The notes below the pieces were generated by a model. The model was not told where the DNA came from and ran no database searches. It saw only the letters and a list, made by a program, of their open reading frames with translations. A DNA stretch of 64,000 nucleotides from Micromonospora sediminimaris (lineage in GTDB: Bacteria > Actinomycetota > Actinomycetes > Mycobacteriales > Micromonosporaceae), in assembly GCA_900112325.1 (NCBI GenBank), contig FOLJ01000013.1:62001-126000 (forward strand), in the 5' to 3' direction. This document shows, piece by piece, positions 33,741 to 42,203 of this stretch (position 1 is the stretch's first letter; each line of letters begins with the position of its first letter). The position numbers and the translations under genes are program-made.

Positions 33741-34514
33741 ATGCCGATGGTCACCTCACGGGACGGCACGCGCATCGCCTACCAACGCGAGGGTGCCGGC
33801 CCGCCGCTGATCCTCATCGACGCCGCCGGGCACTTCCGCGCCAACAGCCCACTCAGTGAACTCGCCGACCTGCTCATACCCCACTTCACCGTCTACCGCT
33901 ACGACCGTCGTGGGCGTGGGGACAGCGACGACACCCCGCCCTACGCCCCCGAACGCGAGGTCGAGGATCTCGCCGCGCTGATCGCCGCGGCGAAGGCGCC
34001 CGCCGCGTTGTACGGGTACTCCTCGGGTGGTCTGCTCGCGTTGCACGCGGCCGCCGCCGGCCTCGACGTACGACGGCTGGTCCTGTTGGAGCCACCGCTG
34101 AGCGTCGACGACGAAGCCGGCAAGCGGGCCTTCACCGCGACCCTGAGCCGACTGGGCGGTGCCGAGGCGGTGACGTTCTTCCTGACCTCCATCGGCGTAC
34201 CCGAGCAACTGCTGGCCGGGATGCGCGACACCCCACACTGGAACGCCATGGTCTCGGTGGCGCACACCCTGGCCTACGACAGCCTGCTGAGCGAAGCCAC
34301 CGGGCCGACGGTGCTCGCCCGGGTCACCACCCCGGCGCTGGTCCTGCACAGCGCCGGCAGCACCGACGACCTGGCCGAGATGGCCGCCACCATGGCCGGC
34401 CTGTTGCCCGCCGCCGAGCAGCGCGGCCTGCCCGGCGAGTGGCACGGTGTGCCGGCGACCGTCCTCGCCCCGGTGCTCGCCGAATTCCTGTGCCGCGACG
34501 CGGCACGCCAGTGA
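33741..34514 (+). CDS. Alpha/beta hydrolase
   Basis: A 257-residue hydrolase. The nucleophile elbow is GYSSGG (92-97; Ser94), the oxyanion region is ILIDAAGHFRANSP near residue 25, and the late His is in GEWHGVPATVLAPVL. The TetR gene shares its promoter, so it is likely induced by the molecule sensed by TetR. The substrate is unknown. No Shine-Dalgarno; TACGGT lies at leaderless spacing. Confidence 0.85.
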   Translation: MPMVTSRDGTRIAYQREGAGPPLILIDAAGHFRANSPLSELADLLIPHFTVYRYDRRGRGDSDDTPPYAPEREVEDLAALIAAAKAPAALYGYSSGGLLALHAAAAGLDVRRLVLLEPPLSVDDEAGKRAFTATLSRLGGAEAVTFFLTSIGVPEQLLAGMRDTPHWNAMVSVAHTLAYDSLLSEATGPTVLARVTTPALVLHSAGSTDDLAEMAATMAGLLPAAEQRGLPGEWHGVPATVLAPVLAEFLCRDAARQ

Positions 34515-34526
34515 CCCGGCGGCGGC

Positions 34527-35306
34527 TCAGACCTCGTCGATCAGGTCGGCGACCGAGTTGACGATCCGGGACGGGCGGTACGGATAACGTTCCGCCTCCA
34601 CCCGGGAACTGATCCCGGTCAGCACCAGGATGGTCTCCAGCCCGGCCTCCAGGCCGCAGAGGATGTCGGTGTCCATCCGGTCACCGATCATCGCGGTGCT
34701 CTCCGAGTGTGCGTTTATTGTGTTCAGGGCCGACCGCATCATCATCGGATTGGGCTTGCCGACGAAGTACGGCTCCACTCCGGTGGCCTTCGAGATCATC
34801 GCGGCCACCGAGCCGGCGGCCGGCAGGGCACCCTCCACCGAGGGCCCGGTGGCGTCGGGGTTGGTGCAGATGAACCGCGCCCCGTCGTTGATCAGCCGGA
34901 CCGCCTTGGTGATCGCCTCGAAGCTGTAGGTGCGGGTCTCCCCCAGCACCACGTAGTCGGGGGCGAAGTCGCTGAGCACGTAGCCAACCGCGTGCAGAGC
35001 GGTGGTCAGCCCGGCCTCCCCGATGACGTACGCGGTGCCGCCCGGCCGCTGGTCGGCCAGGAACTGGGCGGTGGCCAGGGCGGACGACCAGATCGCCTGC
35101 TCCGGCACGTCCAGGCCCATCCGGGCCAACCGGGCCTGGAGATCGCGCGGGGTGTAGATGGAGTTGTTGGTCAGCACCAGGAACGGCTTGCCGGAGGCAC
35201 GCAGCCGCTTGACGAACTCCGGCGCGCCCGGCACCGGCTGGCCCTCGTGCACCAGCACGCCGTCCATGTCGCTGAGCCAACTCTCGACGGGCTTACGGTC
35301 CTGCAT
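34527..35306 (-). CDS. HAD-IIA family hydrolase (NagD-like phosphatase)
   Basis: A 259-residue phosphatase with all HAD motifs: DMDGVL (Asp13, Asp15), LVLTNNSIYTPRDLQARL, the NagD cap region (ICTNPDATGPSVEG), FVGKPNPMMMRSALN, and MIGDRMDTDILCGLEAGLET. NagD-like enzymes dephosphorylate nucleotides or sugar phosphates. The ATG at 35306 is preferred to 35312 because GGGG is 6 nt away from the former and abuts the latter. It lies 38 bp after hemH on the same strand. Confidence 0.9.
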   Translation of the reverse strand: MQDRKPVESWLSDMDGVLVHEGQPVPGAPEFVKRLRASGKPFLVLTNNSIYTPRDLQARLARMGLDVPEQAIWSSALATAQFLADQRPGGTAYVIGEAGLTTALHAVGYVLSDFAPDYVVLGETRTYSFEAITKAVRLINDGARFICTNPDATGPSVEGALPAAGSVAAMISKATGVEPYFVGKPNPMMMRSALNTINAHSESTAMIGDRMDTDILCGLEAGLETILVLTGISSRVEAERYPYRPSRIVNSVADLIDEV

Positions 35307-35344
35307 GATCATCCCCAGGGGTGTCGTCGGGTTCGCCGCGGCGG

Positions 35345-36376
35345 TCAGGACGGACGGCGGGGTGGGACGCAGCAGACCGTGGGACAGCTGTCCCACATCG
35401 GCAGCTCGCCCAGCCGACGACGCAGCTCCGCGCCGTCCGGGTCGATCCGTTCCCGCACCAGTTCCCGAACCATGGTCACGTAGCGCGGGTCGGTGCCGGG
35501 GGTACCGGCGCGGACGAAGTCCACCCCGAGCCGCTTGGCCGTGTCCAACGCCTCGGTGTCCAGGTCCCACACCACCTCGAGGTGGTCGGAGACGAATCCG
35601 ATCGGGCTGACCACCACCCCGGTCACGCCCTGCTCGGCGAGCGTCTCCAGGTGGTCGTTGATGTCCGGCTCCAGCCACGGCACGTGGGGCGGGCCGGACC
35701 GGCTCTGCCAGACCAGGTCGTACGGCAGATCCGGGGCCGCCGCCGCGTGCACCAGCCGGGCCGTCTCGGCGAGTTGGGCGGTGTACCGGCCGCCGTGCGG
35801 GCCTGCGCTGTCGGCCGCCGAGATCGGCACCGAGTGTGCGGTGAACACGAGCCGGGTGCTGTCCCGCCGCGCCGGGTCTAGTTGGGCGAGCGCGGAGCGC
35901 ACCGCGTCGACGTGCGGCTCGACGAAGCCGGGATGATCCCAGAACTGGCGCAGCTTCTCGATCACGGGCGCGTCCGGGCCGACCGCCGCCCGTGCGGCGG
36001 CGATGTCCTCCTGGTACTGCCGGCAGGAGGAGTATCCGCCGAAGGCGCTGGTGACGAAGGCCAGCGCCCGTCGTACGCCGTCGTCGCGCATCTGGGCCAC
36101 CGTGTCGGCGAGCATCGGATCCCAGTTCCGATTGCCCCAGTACACCGGCAGGTCGAGCCCGTTGGCGGCGAAGTCGGCGCGGACCGCCGCCAACAGCTCC
36201 CGACACTGCTGGTTGATCGGAGAGACCCCGCCGAAGTGCTGGTAGTGCTCGGCGACCTCGGCCAGCCGCTCCGGCGGCACGCCCCGTCCCCGGGTCACGT
36301 TCTGCAGGAACGGCAGCACGTCGTCGGGCCCTTCCGGGCCACCGAAGGACACCAGCACCACCGCGTCGTACGCCAT
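35345..36376 (-). CDS. hemH: Ferrochelatase (coproporphyrin-type)
   Basis: A 343-residue enzyme. Conserved parts include VLVSFGGPEGPDDVLPFLQN, FGGVSPINQQCRELL, PVYWGNRNW, the central TSAFGGYSSCRQYQED, FTAHSVPISAADSAGPHGGR and VVVSPIGFVSDHLEVVWDLD. The C-terminus MWDSCPTVCC with the Cys in GYSSCRQ provides the four cysteines that bind a [2Fe-2S] cluster in many actinobacterial ferrochelatases. In actinobacteria the enzyme inserts iron into coproporphyrin III, then a decarboxylase makes haem. It follows fabI by 79 bp, the same order as fabG1-inhA-hemZ of mycobacteria. Confidence 0.93.
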   Translation of the reverse strand: MAYDAVVLVSFGGPEGPDDVLPFLQNVTRGRGVPPERLAEVAEHYQHFGGVSPINQQCRELLAAVRADFAANGLDLPVYWGNRNWDPMLADTVAQMRDDGVRRALAFVTSAFGGYSSCRQYQEDIAAARAAVGPDAPVIEKLRQFWDHPGFVEPHVDAVRSALAQLDPARRDSTRLVFTAHSVPISAADSAGPHGGRYTAQLAETARLVHAAAAPDLPYDLVWQSRSGPPHVPWLEPDINDHLETLAEQGVTGVVVSPIGFVSDHLEVVWDLDTEALDTAKRLGVDFVRAGTPGTDPRYVTMVRELVRERIDPDGAELRRRLGELPMWDSCPTVCCVPPRRPS

Positions 36377-36455
36377 GGGTCCATTCTTGCCGGTGGCCTG
36401 CGGCGTCCCGGCAACGCCCCCGGGTCCCGGTCGTTAACAGCGCCCCGGCTACACC

Positions 36456-37223
36456 TCAGGCGCCGACTGCGTGGTAACCGCCATCGACGTGCACGATCTC
36501 GCCGGTGGTCGCCGGGAACCAGTCCGACAGCAGGGCGAGACAGGCCCGGGCGGCCGGTTCCTGGTCGGTGAGGTCCCAGCCCAGCGGGGCACGTCCGGCC
36601 CAGGCGTCCTCGAACTGCTCGAAGCCGGGGATGGACTTCGCGGCCATGGTGCGCAGCGGACCGGCGGCCACCAGGTTGCTGCGGATGCCCTGCTTGCCCA
36701 GGTGCAGGGCGAGGTAGCGGGAGGCCGACTCCAGCCCGGCCTTGGCCACGCCCATCCAGTCGTACACCGGCCACGCCTGGCTGGCGTCGAAGGTCAGACC
36801 GACCACCGAGCCGCCCGGCGACATCAGCGGCAGCGCAGCGACGGCCAGGGACTTGTAGGAGTACGTCGAGACGTGCAGCGCCGTCGCCACGTCGTCCCAG
36901 GAGGCGTCGAGGAACCCGCCACCGAGGCAGCTCTGCGGGGCGAAACCGATCGAGTGCACCAACCCGTCGAGGCCGTCGACGTGCTCGCGGACCTTGTCGG
37001 CCAGCCCGGCGAGCTGCTCGGGGTCGGTCACGTCCAACTCGATCACGGGTGCCGGCTCGGGCAGCCGCTTGGCGATCCGCTCCACCAGTGACAGTCGGCC
37101 GTAGCCGGTGAGCACGACCTGGGCGCCGTTCTCCTGGGCGAGCTTGGCCACCGAGAAGGCGATCGAGGCGTCGGTGATGACGCCGGTGACGAGCAGCCGC
37201 TTACCGGCCAGCAGTCCGGACAT
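36456..37223 (-). CDS. fabI: Enoyl-ACP reductase (FabI/InhA)
   Basis: A 255-residue NADH-dependent reductase of fatty acid elongation. The start MSGLLAGKRLLVTGVITDAS aligns with mycobacterial InhA. The catalytic pair is Tyr154 and Lys161 in YDWMGVAK, and the cofactor region includes LDVTDPEQL and VHSIGFAPQS. ATG 37223 is preferred over 37232, since GGAGG is 9 nt from the former and adjoins the latter. It is 26 bp downstream of fabG. This is the target of isoniazid- and triclosan-type inhibitors in relatives. Confidence 0.93.
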   Translation of the reverse strand: MSGLLAGKRLLVTGVITDASIAFSVAKLAQENGAQVVLTGYGRLSLVERIAKRLPEPAPVIELDVTDPEQLAGLADKVREHVDGLDGLVHSIGFAPQSCLGGGFLDASWDDVATALHVSTYSYKSLAVAALPLMSPGGSVVGLTFDASQAWPVYDWMGVAKAGLESASRYLALHLGKQGIRSNLVAAGPLRTMAAKSIPGFEQFEDAWAGRAPLGWDLTDQEPAARACLALLSDWFPATTGEIVHVDGGYHAVGA

Positions 37224-37249
37224 TACGCTCATTCCTCCGTGCTCAGGAT

Positions 37250-37954
37250 TCAGTGGCCCATGCCCAGGCCACCGTCGACCGGGATGACCGCGCCGGAGAC
37301 GTACCCGGCGCTGTCGCCCGCCAGCCAGGTGATCACCGCGGCGACCTCGTCCGGGCTGGCCATCCGACCCGCCGGGATCGACTTGAGGATCTCGGCCTTG
37401 CGCTGGTCGGTCAGCCCTGCGGTCATGTCGGTCTCGATGAAGCCCGGTGCGACCACGTTTGCGGTGATGTTCCGGCCGCCCAGCTCCCGGGTGATCGAGC
37501 GGGCCACCCCGACCAGGCCGGCCTTGCTGGCCGCGTAGTTGACCTGGCCGGCACCACCGGAGAGGCCGACCACCGAGGAGACGAAGATCATGCGCCCCCA
37601 CCTGGCCCGCAGCATCTTCCCGGAGGCCCGCTTGGCGCAGCGGTACGCGCCGGTCAGGTTGGTGTCCAGCACCCGGGTGAACTGCTCCTCCGACATGCGC
37701 AGCAGCAGCGTGTCGTCGGTGATGCCCGCGTTGGCGACAAGCACCTCCACCGGCCCCAGTTCCGCTTCGACCGCCGCGAAGGCCGCCTCGACGGACTCGC
37801 TGTCGGTGATGTCACACCGCACGCCGAACAGCCCGTCCGGCGCCCCGCTGCCTCGGTGGGTGATCGCCACCCGGTCACCCTGCTTGGCGAAGGCCTGGGC
37901 GATGGCCAGACCGATCCCCCGGTTGCCCCCGGTAACCAGCACAGTTCGTGACAC
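37250..37954 (-). CDS. fabG: 3-oxoacyl-ACP reductase (FabG)
   Basis: A 234-residue short-chain dehydrogenase: cofactor loop VTGGNRGIG (7-15), NAG motif (VANAGITDD), catalytic Ser in IFVSSVVG (about 127), and Tyr140/Lys144 in NYAASKAG; C-terminus YVSGAVIPVDGGLGMGH. It reduces 3-oxoacyl-ACP with NADPH, the step before FabI. GGAGGGG lies 8 nt before the GTG start. It heads the operon fabG-fabI-hemH-HAD. Confidence 0.93.
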   Translation of the reverse strand: MSRTVLVTGGNRGIGLAIAQAFAKQGDRVAITHRGSGAPDGLFGVRCDITDSESVEAAFAAVEAELGPVEVLVANAGITDDTLLLRMSEEQFTRVLDTNLTGAYRCAKRASGKMLRARWGRMIFVSSVVGLSGGAGQVNYAASKAGLVGVARSITRELGGRNITANVVAPGFIETDMTAGLTDQRKAEILKSIPAGRMASPDEVAAVITWLAGDSAGYVSGAVIPVDGGLGMGH

Positions 37955-38218
37955 GGTGCGTCCCCTCCCAAAGATCGCTGCGGCTTGGAGACTAGGCGCT
38001 ACCGCACGGTAATCACTAACCCGCCGCACGTCGTACCCGGGTACCGCCGGCTGGATGACCTGCTGCGCGCCAACGGCTGTCGGCCGATGAACGGGCGCGC
38101 TCCGTGGGCCGATCGGCCGAGTGGGCCGGGCGCAAAACCCGGGTGTACGATGATCCGCGTTTGCGGGTCGCTCGGCGGCCCGCGTCGCCCCGGAATCCGA
38201 CCGCAGGAGGTGATCGCT
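37955..38218. other. Upstream region of the fabG operon and of the small-protein locus
   Basis: Left part: promoter region of fabG on the minus strand; no clear -10/-35 pair could be fixed. Right part (about 38120-38218): plus-strand leader of the short ORF at 38219, with a possible -10 TACGAT at about 38146. No larger gene is credible. Confidence 0.4.
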
Positions 38219-38238
38219 GTGCGAGATAGCGATCCTCC
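38206..38238 (+). promoter_or_regulatory. Hairpin holding the Shine-Dalgarno and start of the 17-codon ORF
   Basis: GGAGG-TG-ATCGCT (38206-38218) pairs with AGCGATCCTCC (38228-38238), leaving a two-base bulge and the loop GTGCGAGAT, whose first three bases are the start codon. The sequestered AGGAGGTGATC is fully complementary to the 16S rRNA 3' end. Confidence 0.5.
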
Positions 38239-38272
38239 CAGTCGTGGCCGGGCCGACCGCCAGCCACGCTGA
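38219..38272 (+). CDS. Possible 17-residue leader peptide
   Basis: GTG start with an ideal Shine-Dalgarno (AGGAGGTGATC) 4-5 nt away. It encodes 17 residues rich in Arg, Asp and Pro, then TGA. The start codon lies in the loop of a stable hairpin, so translation could be controlled by RNA structure. It precedes the small membrane peptide at 38463 on the same strand. Coding status is uncertain: the ORF is short and cannot be checked without homologues. Confidence 0.35.
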   Translation: MRDSDPPSRGRADRQPR

Positions 38273-38462
38273 GCCCCGCTCCGCCTGAGCTGGCCCGCTC
38301 CCCCGGGTATCCGTCCCGCCGTCCTGCTCCCCTGTCGCGGCGGCCGATCGGACGGGTACCGCCGGAAAGCAGCCCGGTCACGACTTCGCGTGTGCGCGTC
38401 CCGATCCACCCCTCCCGCGGTCCGCCCTGCCCGGGCCGCCGAGCCGCCACGTCGGAGCTGTC

Positions 38463-38549
38463 ATGAGCCGCTACGTCGCCCCGCTGGGCTTCACCCTCGC
38501 CGCCGTCTGGGTAGCCGTCCTCTTCTTCCTGGCCAGCGCCACCCACTAA
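38463..38549 (+). CDS. 28-residue single-span membrane peptide
   Basis: ATG at 38463 with GGAG 5 nt upstream and a TAA stop. The 28 residues begin MSRYVAPLGF and are almost wholly a transmembrane helix (about residues 6-25), with Arg near the N-terminus and His at the end. Small hydrophobic proteins of this kind are accessory subunits of membrane complexes or toxins. The codons have a strong G/C third-position bias, which supports real coding. Located between the fabG operon and the VWA operon, followed by a GATC palindrome. Confidence 0.55.
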   Translation: MSRYVAPLGFTLAAVWVAVLFFLASATH

Positions 38550-38568
38550 CCCACTCGTTCGCCCACCT

Positions 38569-38633
38569 CTGTTGATCATGAGGTTGACGGCCGGTTTGAT
38601 CTTCAACAGTGCCGCTAACTTCATGATCAACAG
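38569..38633. repeat. GATC-type palindromic intergenic repeat, copy 5
   Basis: 20-nt arms starting CTGTTGATCATGA (38569-38588, 38614-38633) with three mismatches, between the small-protein gene and the convergent VWA gene. Confidence 0.8.
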
Positions 38634-38647
38634 GGCTTCGGCGGCGG

Positions 38648-39598
38648 TCAGATCATGCGGGAGGACCAGAGGAGGCTGAAGGCGCCGGCGCAGAGGGCCA
38701 GCAGGAGGGCGATGCCCGCGTACCACTGGGTGATTTCTCTCGGTTCGGTGCGGAAGCCGATCGAGCTGCCCATGTCCTGATAGACCTGCTTCAGCTCGTT
38801 GACGGTGGCCGCCTCGTAGAAGAATCCCTCGGTCGTCTCGGCCAGCTCGGCCAGGGCGAGCCGGTCCACCGGTACCCGCTGCAACTGGCCACCGATGTCG
38901 ACGTGCCCGGAGTCGGTGCCGAAGGCGATGGTGGAGACCGGCACGTTCGCCGCCTGCGCCGCGGCGGCCGCCTCCTCGACCGACCGTCCGGCCGTGCGGA
39001 AGCCGTCGGAGAGCAGCACGATCCGGGCCGGCGGGATACCGGCGGCCCCGTCGGCCGGCACCGACCGGATCGCCTCCAGGCAGGTGAAGACCGCTTCGCC
39101 GGTGGCCGTCGCCTCGGCCAGCACCAGTCCCTCGATGGCACTGGTCACCGCCGGGCGGTCCTTGGTCGGCGGCACCAGCACGTTTGCCGACTTGGCGAAC
39201 GAGACCAACCCCAGGTTGTACGTCTCCGGCAGCTCCGCCACGAACTGCATTGCCGCCTCCTGCGCTGCCTCCAGGCGGTTCGGTGGCACATCGTCAGCCT
39301 GCATGGACAACGACACGTCGATGGCCAGCATGATGGTGGCCCGCTCCAACGGCTCCCGCGTGTCGACCGCGGGCCGGGCCAACGCACCGGCCAACACCAG
39401 CAGCGCCAGCAGGAACGCGGTGGCCGGCAGGTGTCGACGCCAGCCGAGGCCCTTCGGCGCCACGGTACGCAGCAGGTCCACGTTGGTGAACCGCAGCGCG
39501 TAGTCGCGCCGGCGCAGCTGCCGCCAGACGTACAGCGCGGCGAGGGCGAGCACCGGCAGCACGGCCAGCAGCCACCAGGGTTGCAGCAGTCGGATCAT
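38648..39598 (-). CDS. VWA-domain membrane protein (BatA/BatB-like)
   Basis: A 316-residue protein. Two N-terminal membrane segments (LLQPWWLLAVLPVLALAALY, and ATAFLLALLVLAGALA near 60) precede a von Willebrand A domain with an intact metal site DVSLSM (about 93-98), and one more membrane segment ends the protein (YAGIALLLALCAGAFSLLW). It overlaps the DUF58 gene by 4 bp. MoxR-DUF58-VWA sets act as chaperone-like systems for assembling or activating proteins at the membrane. Confidence 0.9.
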   Translation of the reverse strand: MIRLLQPWWLLAVLPVLALAALYVWRQLRRRDYALRFTNVDLLRTVAPKGLGWRRHLPATAFLLALLVLAGALARPAVDTREPLERATIMLAIDVSLSMQADDVPPNRLEAAQEAAMQFVAELPETYNLGLVSFAKSANVLVPPTKDRPAVTSAIEGLVLAEATATGEAVFTCLEAIRSVPADGAAGIPPARIVLLSDGFRTAGRSVEEAAAAAQAANVPVSTIAFGTDSGHVDIGGQLQRVPVDRLALAELAETTEGFFYEAATVNELKQVYQDMGSSIGFRTEPREITQWYAGIALLLALCAGAFSLLWSSRMI

Positions 39599-40590
39599 CT
39601 CGTCGTCCCTCGGGTGCGGGCGTGCCGCTGGGCGGCCACGAAGCGCACCATGTCCAGCAGCCAGTCTCGGTCGGTACGCAGTCGCAGGTGAGCGGCGCCG
39701 GCGGCGCGCAACGCGGCGGAGATCTCCGCCCGCTGGGCTGCGGCGGCTGCCGCGTAACGGTGCCGCAGGCCCGGGTCGGCGGTCTGCACCTCGTGCAGTT
39801 CGCCGGTCTCCGGGTCGATCACCGGGAGCACCCCGACGTCGGGTAGTTCCAGCTCCCGCGGATCGACCACCTCGATCGCGAGCAGGTCCTGCCGTACCCG
39901 CAGCTTGCGCAGCGGACGCGCCCACTGGGCCGGCGGGGCGAGGAAGTCGGAGATGACCACAGCGACACCGCGCCGCCGGGGCGGGCGGTTGAGCATGTCG
40001 ATGAGCGCGCCGAGGTCACCGCGGCCGGGCCGGATCTCGGTGCCGGCGATCGCCCGCAGCATGCCCTGGGCCTCCTTGCGCCCGGACCGGGCGGGCAGCC
40101 GGACCAGCCGTCCCGGGCCGACCGGGGGCGGCTGCCGCCGGCCACGGCGGGGCGCCGGGACGTCACCGCCGCTGCCGACTACCGCACCGATCCGGTTGCC
40201 ACCCCGCACGGTCAGGTGCGTGATCGCCGCGGCCGCCGCGATCACCACGTCCCGCTTGAGCCACTGGCCGGTGCCGAAGTCCAGGCTCGCCGACAGGTCC
40301 ACCGCCAGCCACGTCTCCAGCTCACGGTCGGCCACGGTACGCCGCACGTGCGGGGTGGTGGTCCGGGCGGTCACCGGCCAGTCCATCCGGCGCACGTCGT
40401 CGCCGGGGCGGTACTCGCGCGACTCGCCGGCCTCGCTGCCCGGGCCGGGCAGCAGGCCCGCGTAGTCGCCCTGCAGGAGCCCGTCGAGTTTGCGGGTCAC
40501 CAGCAGTTGCAGGCGGGACAGCACGGCACCGGAACGGTTGGTGGCCGCCAGCGGGTCCGGCTCACCGGGTCGAGGGGTGGTCGAGGTCAC
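39595..40590 (-). CDS. DUF58 domain protein
   Basis: A 331-residue protein with the DUF58 signature SREYRPGDDVRRMDWPVTARTTTP and a VWA-like core (LETWLAVDLSASLDFGTGQW, VAVVISDFLAPPAQW). It is the middle gene of the MoxR-DUF58-VWA operon, overlapping both neighbours by 4 bp (GTGA and ATGA), so the three products are made in step. Confidence 0.9.
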   Translation of the reverse strand: MTSTTPRPGEPDPLAATNRSGAVLSRLQLLVTRKLDGLLQGDYAGLLPGPGSEAGESREYRPGDDVRRMDWPVTARTTTPHVRRTVADRELETWLAVDLSASLDFGTGQWLKRDVVIAAAAAITHLTVRGGNRIGAVVGSGGDVPAPRRGRRQPPPVGPGRLVRLPARSGRKEAQGMLRAIAGTEIRPGRGDLGALIDMLNRPPRRRGVAVVISDFLAPPAQWARPLRKLRVRQDLLAIEVVDPRELELPDVGVLPVIDPETGELHEVQTADPGLRHRYAAAAAAQRAEISAALRAAGAAHLRLRTDRDWLLDMVRFVAAQRHARTRGTTR

Positions 40591-41693
40591 GGCCGCTGCC
40601 CGGGCCACCCCGACGTAGGTGCCACCGCCCCGACGGGCGGGGTGGCCTGCTGCCGGGGCGCCACCGACGGCAGCGGGATTGTCGACATCACCCGGTGCAC
40701 CACGTGGTCGGCCGGTACGTCGTCGGCGAGCGCGTCGTAGCTGAGCACCAGCCGGTGCCGCAGGATGTCCGGCGCGATGTCCTGCACGTCCTGCGGCAGG
40801 GCGTAGTCGCGACCGCGGAGCAGGGCCAGCGCCCGGGTGGCCCGGACCAGCCCGAGCGAGGCCCGGGGGCTGGCACCGTACTGGATCAGTTGCGCGACGT
40901 CGGGCATGCCGTGTTCCGCCGGAGTACGAGTGGCCAGCACCAGCCGGACCGCGTAGTCGACCAGGGCGTTGTGGACGAAGACCTGGTCGGCCTTGTGTTG
41001 CAGGGCGATCAGATCCTCGGTGTCGAACACGGCGGTGGGCTCGGGCGGGGCAACGCCCATCCGGTAGACGATCTCCCGCTCCTCGGCGTCGGTCGGGTAC
41101 CCCACGATGATCTTCATGAGGAAGCGGTCCCGTTGCGCCTCCGGCAGCGGGTACACCCCTTCCTGTTCGATCGGGTTCTGCGTCGCCATCACCAGGAACG
41201 GGTTCGGTACCCGGTGACTCTCGCCGCCGATCGACACCTGCCGCTCGCTCATCACCTCCAGCAACGCGGACTGCACCTTCGCCGGCGCCCGGTTGATCTC
41301 GTCGGCGAGCAGGAAGTTGACGAAGACCGGACCCAGCTCGACGTCGAACTTCTCGCTGGACTGGCGGTAGATCCTGGTGCCCATGATGTCCGCCGGCACC
41401 AGGTCCGGGGTGAACTGCACCCGGGCGAACGATCCGCCGACCACCTTGGCAAGGGTCTCCACCGCGAGGGTCTTGGCCACCCCCGGTACGCCCTCCAGCA
41501 GACAGTGCCCGCGGGCGAGCAACGCGACGAACATCCGCTCGACCATCCGGTCCTGCCCGACGATCACGCGCTTGATCTCGAACAGTGCCCGCTCCAGCAG
41601 GGAGGCGTCCTGCGCCGGCGTGGTCGGCGGTGCGGGCGCCTGTGGTTGCGCCCCGTTCGGCGGCGGGGCGTCGGGCGTGGTCGGCTGGGCCAC
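40587..41693 (-). CDS. MoxR-family AAA+ ATPase
   Basis: A 368-residue ATPase. After a Pro/Gln-rich N-terminus it has Walker A GVPGVAKT (68-75), Walker B NFLLADEINRAPAKVQSALL, sensor 1 NPFLVMATQNPIEQEG, and the C-terminal lid (SPRASLGLVRATRALALLRG). MoxR ATPases act with VWA proteins. GGAGG lies 4-5 nt before the GTG start. First gene of the operon. Confidence 0.92.
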   Translation of the reverse strand: MAQPTTPDAPPPNGAQPQAPAPPTTPAQDASLLERALFEIKRVIVGQDRMVERMFVALLARGHCLLEGVPGVAKTLAVETLAKVVGGSFARVQFTPDLVPADIMGTRIYRQSSEKFDVELGPVFVNFLLADEINRAPAKVQSALLEVMSERQVSIGGESHRVPNPFLVMATQNPIEQEGVYPLPEAQRDRFLMKIIVGYPTDAEEREIVYRMGVAPPEPTAVFDTEDLIALQHKADQVFVHNALVDYAVRLVLATRTPAEHGMPDVAQLIQYGASPRASLGLVRATRALALLRGRDYALPQDVQDIAPDILRHRLVLSYDALADDVPADHVVHRVMSTIPLPSVAPRQQATPPVGAVAPTSGWPGQRP

Positions 41694-41917
41694 TGGTCCT
41701 CCACAGCGTAATCGGTCGTCGCGGCGTGTGCGGTACCAAGCCTCGCATGCCCGACTGAGTACCGACGGAGGGAGCGACCGATTTCCGCCACGCCGTTCCG
41801 GGACGGAGGAATCGCCGATCGCCAGTGGACAAAAGCCGCCCCGGCGTGTGTACCATTCATCCGTCGCCGGGCGGCTTCCCCCGTGGCCGCCCGGCGCTCA
41901 TTCTTTCCCCGCCGTCC

Positions 41918-41923
41918 TAGACT
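41918..41923 (+). promoter_or_regulatory. Probable -10 element of the 41931 gene
   Basis: TAGACT ends 7 nt before the ATG at 41931; no Shine-Dalgarno. Confidence 0.45.
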
Positions 41924-41930
41924 GAGCGGG

Positions 41931-42203
41931 ATGACCCACCCCGACAGCTCCGCCGAAGCACTACCGTGTTCGGCCCGTGGCTGTCGTGCCGCGGCCCGAT
42001 GGGCACTGCGCTGGAACAATCCCCGCCTGCACGCGCCGGAGCGGCGCAAGACCTGGCTCGCCTGTGACGAGCACCGATCGTCACTCGGCGACTTCCTCGG
42101 CGCGCGGGCCTTTCTGCGCGAGGTCACCCCGCTGGCGGGATCGCCTACGCTCGAAGAGTGGACGCGTACAACGAAAAGCCGGCCCCGTGAGCGCGAGGAG
42201 TGA
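41931..42203 (+). CDS. Small Cys/His-containing protein of unknown function
   Basis: A 90-residue protein. CSARGCRAAARWALRWNNPR and WLACDEHRSSLGDFLGARAF contain three Cys and a His that could bind zinc; the family is common in actinobacteria beside PH-domain genes, but its role is unknown. The last five residues (REREE) and the TGA are encoded by the first copy of a 56-bp repeat, so the natural C-terminus may have been altered. It appears leaderless. Confidence 0.7.
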   Translation: MTHPDSSAEALPCSARGCRAAARWALRWNNPRLHAPERRKTWLACDEHRSSLGDFLGARAFLREVTPLAGSPTLEEWTRTTKSRPREREE

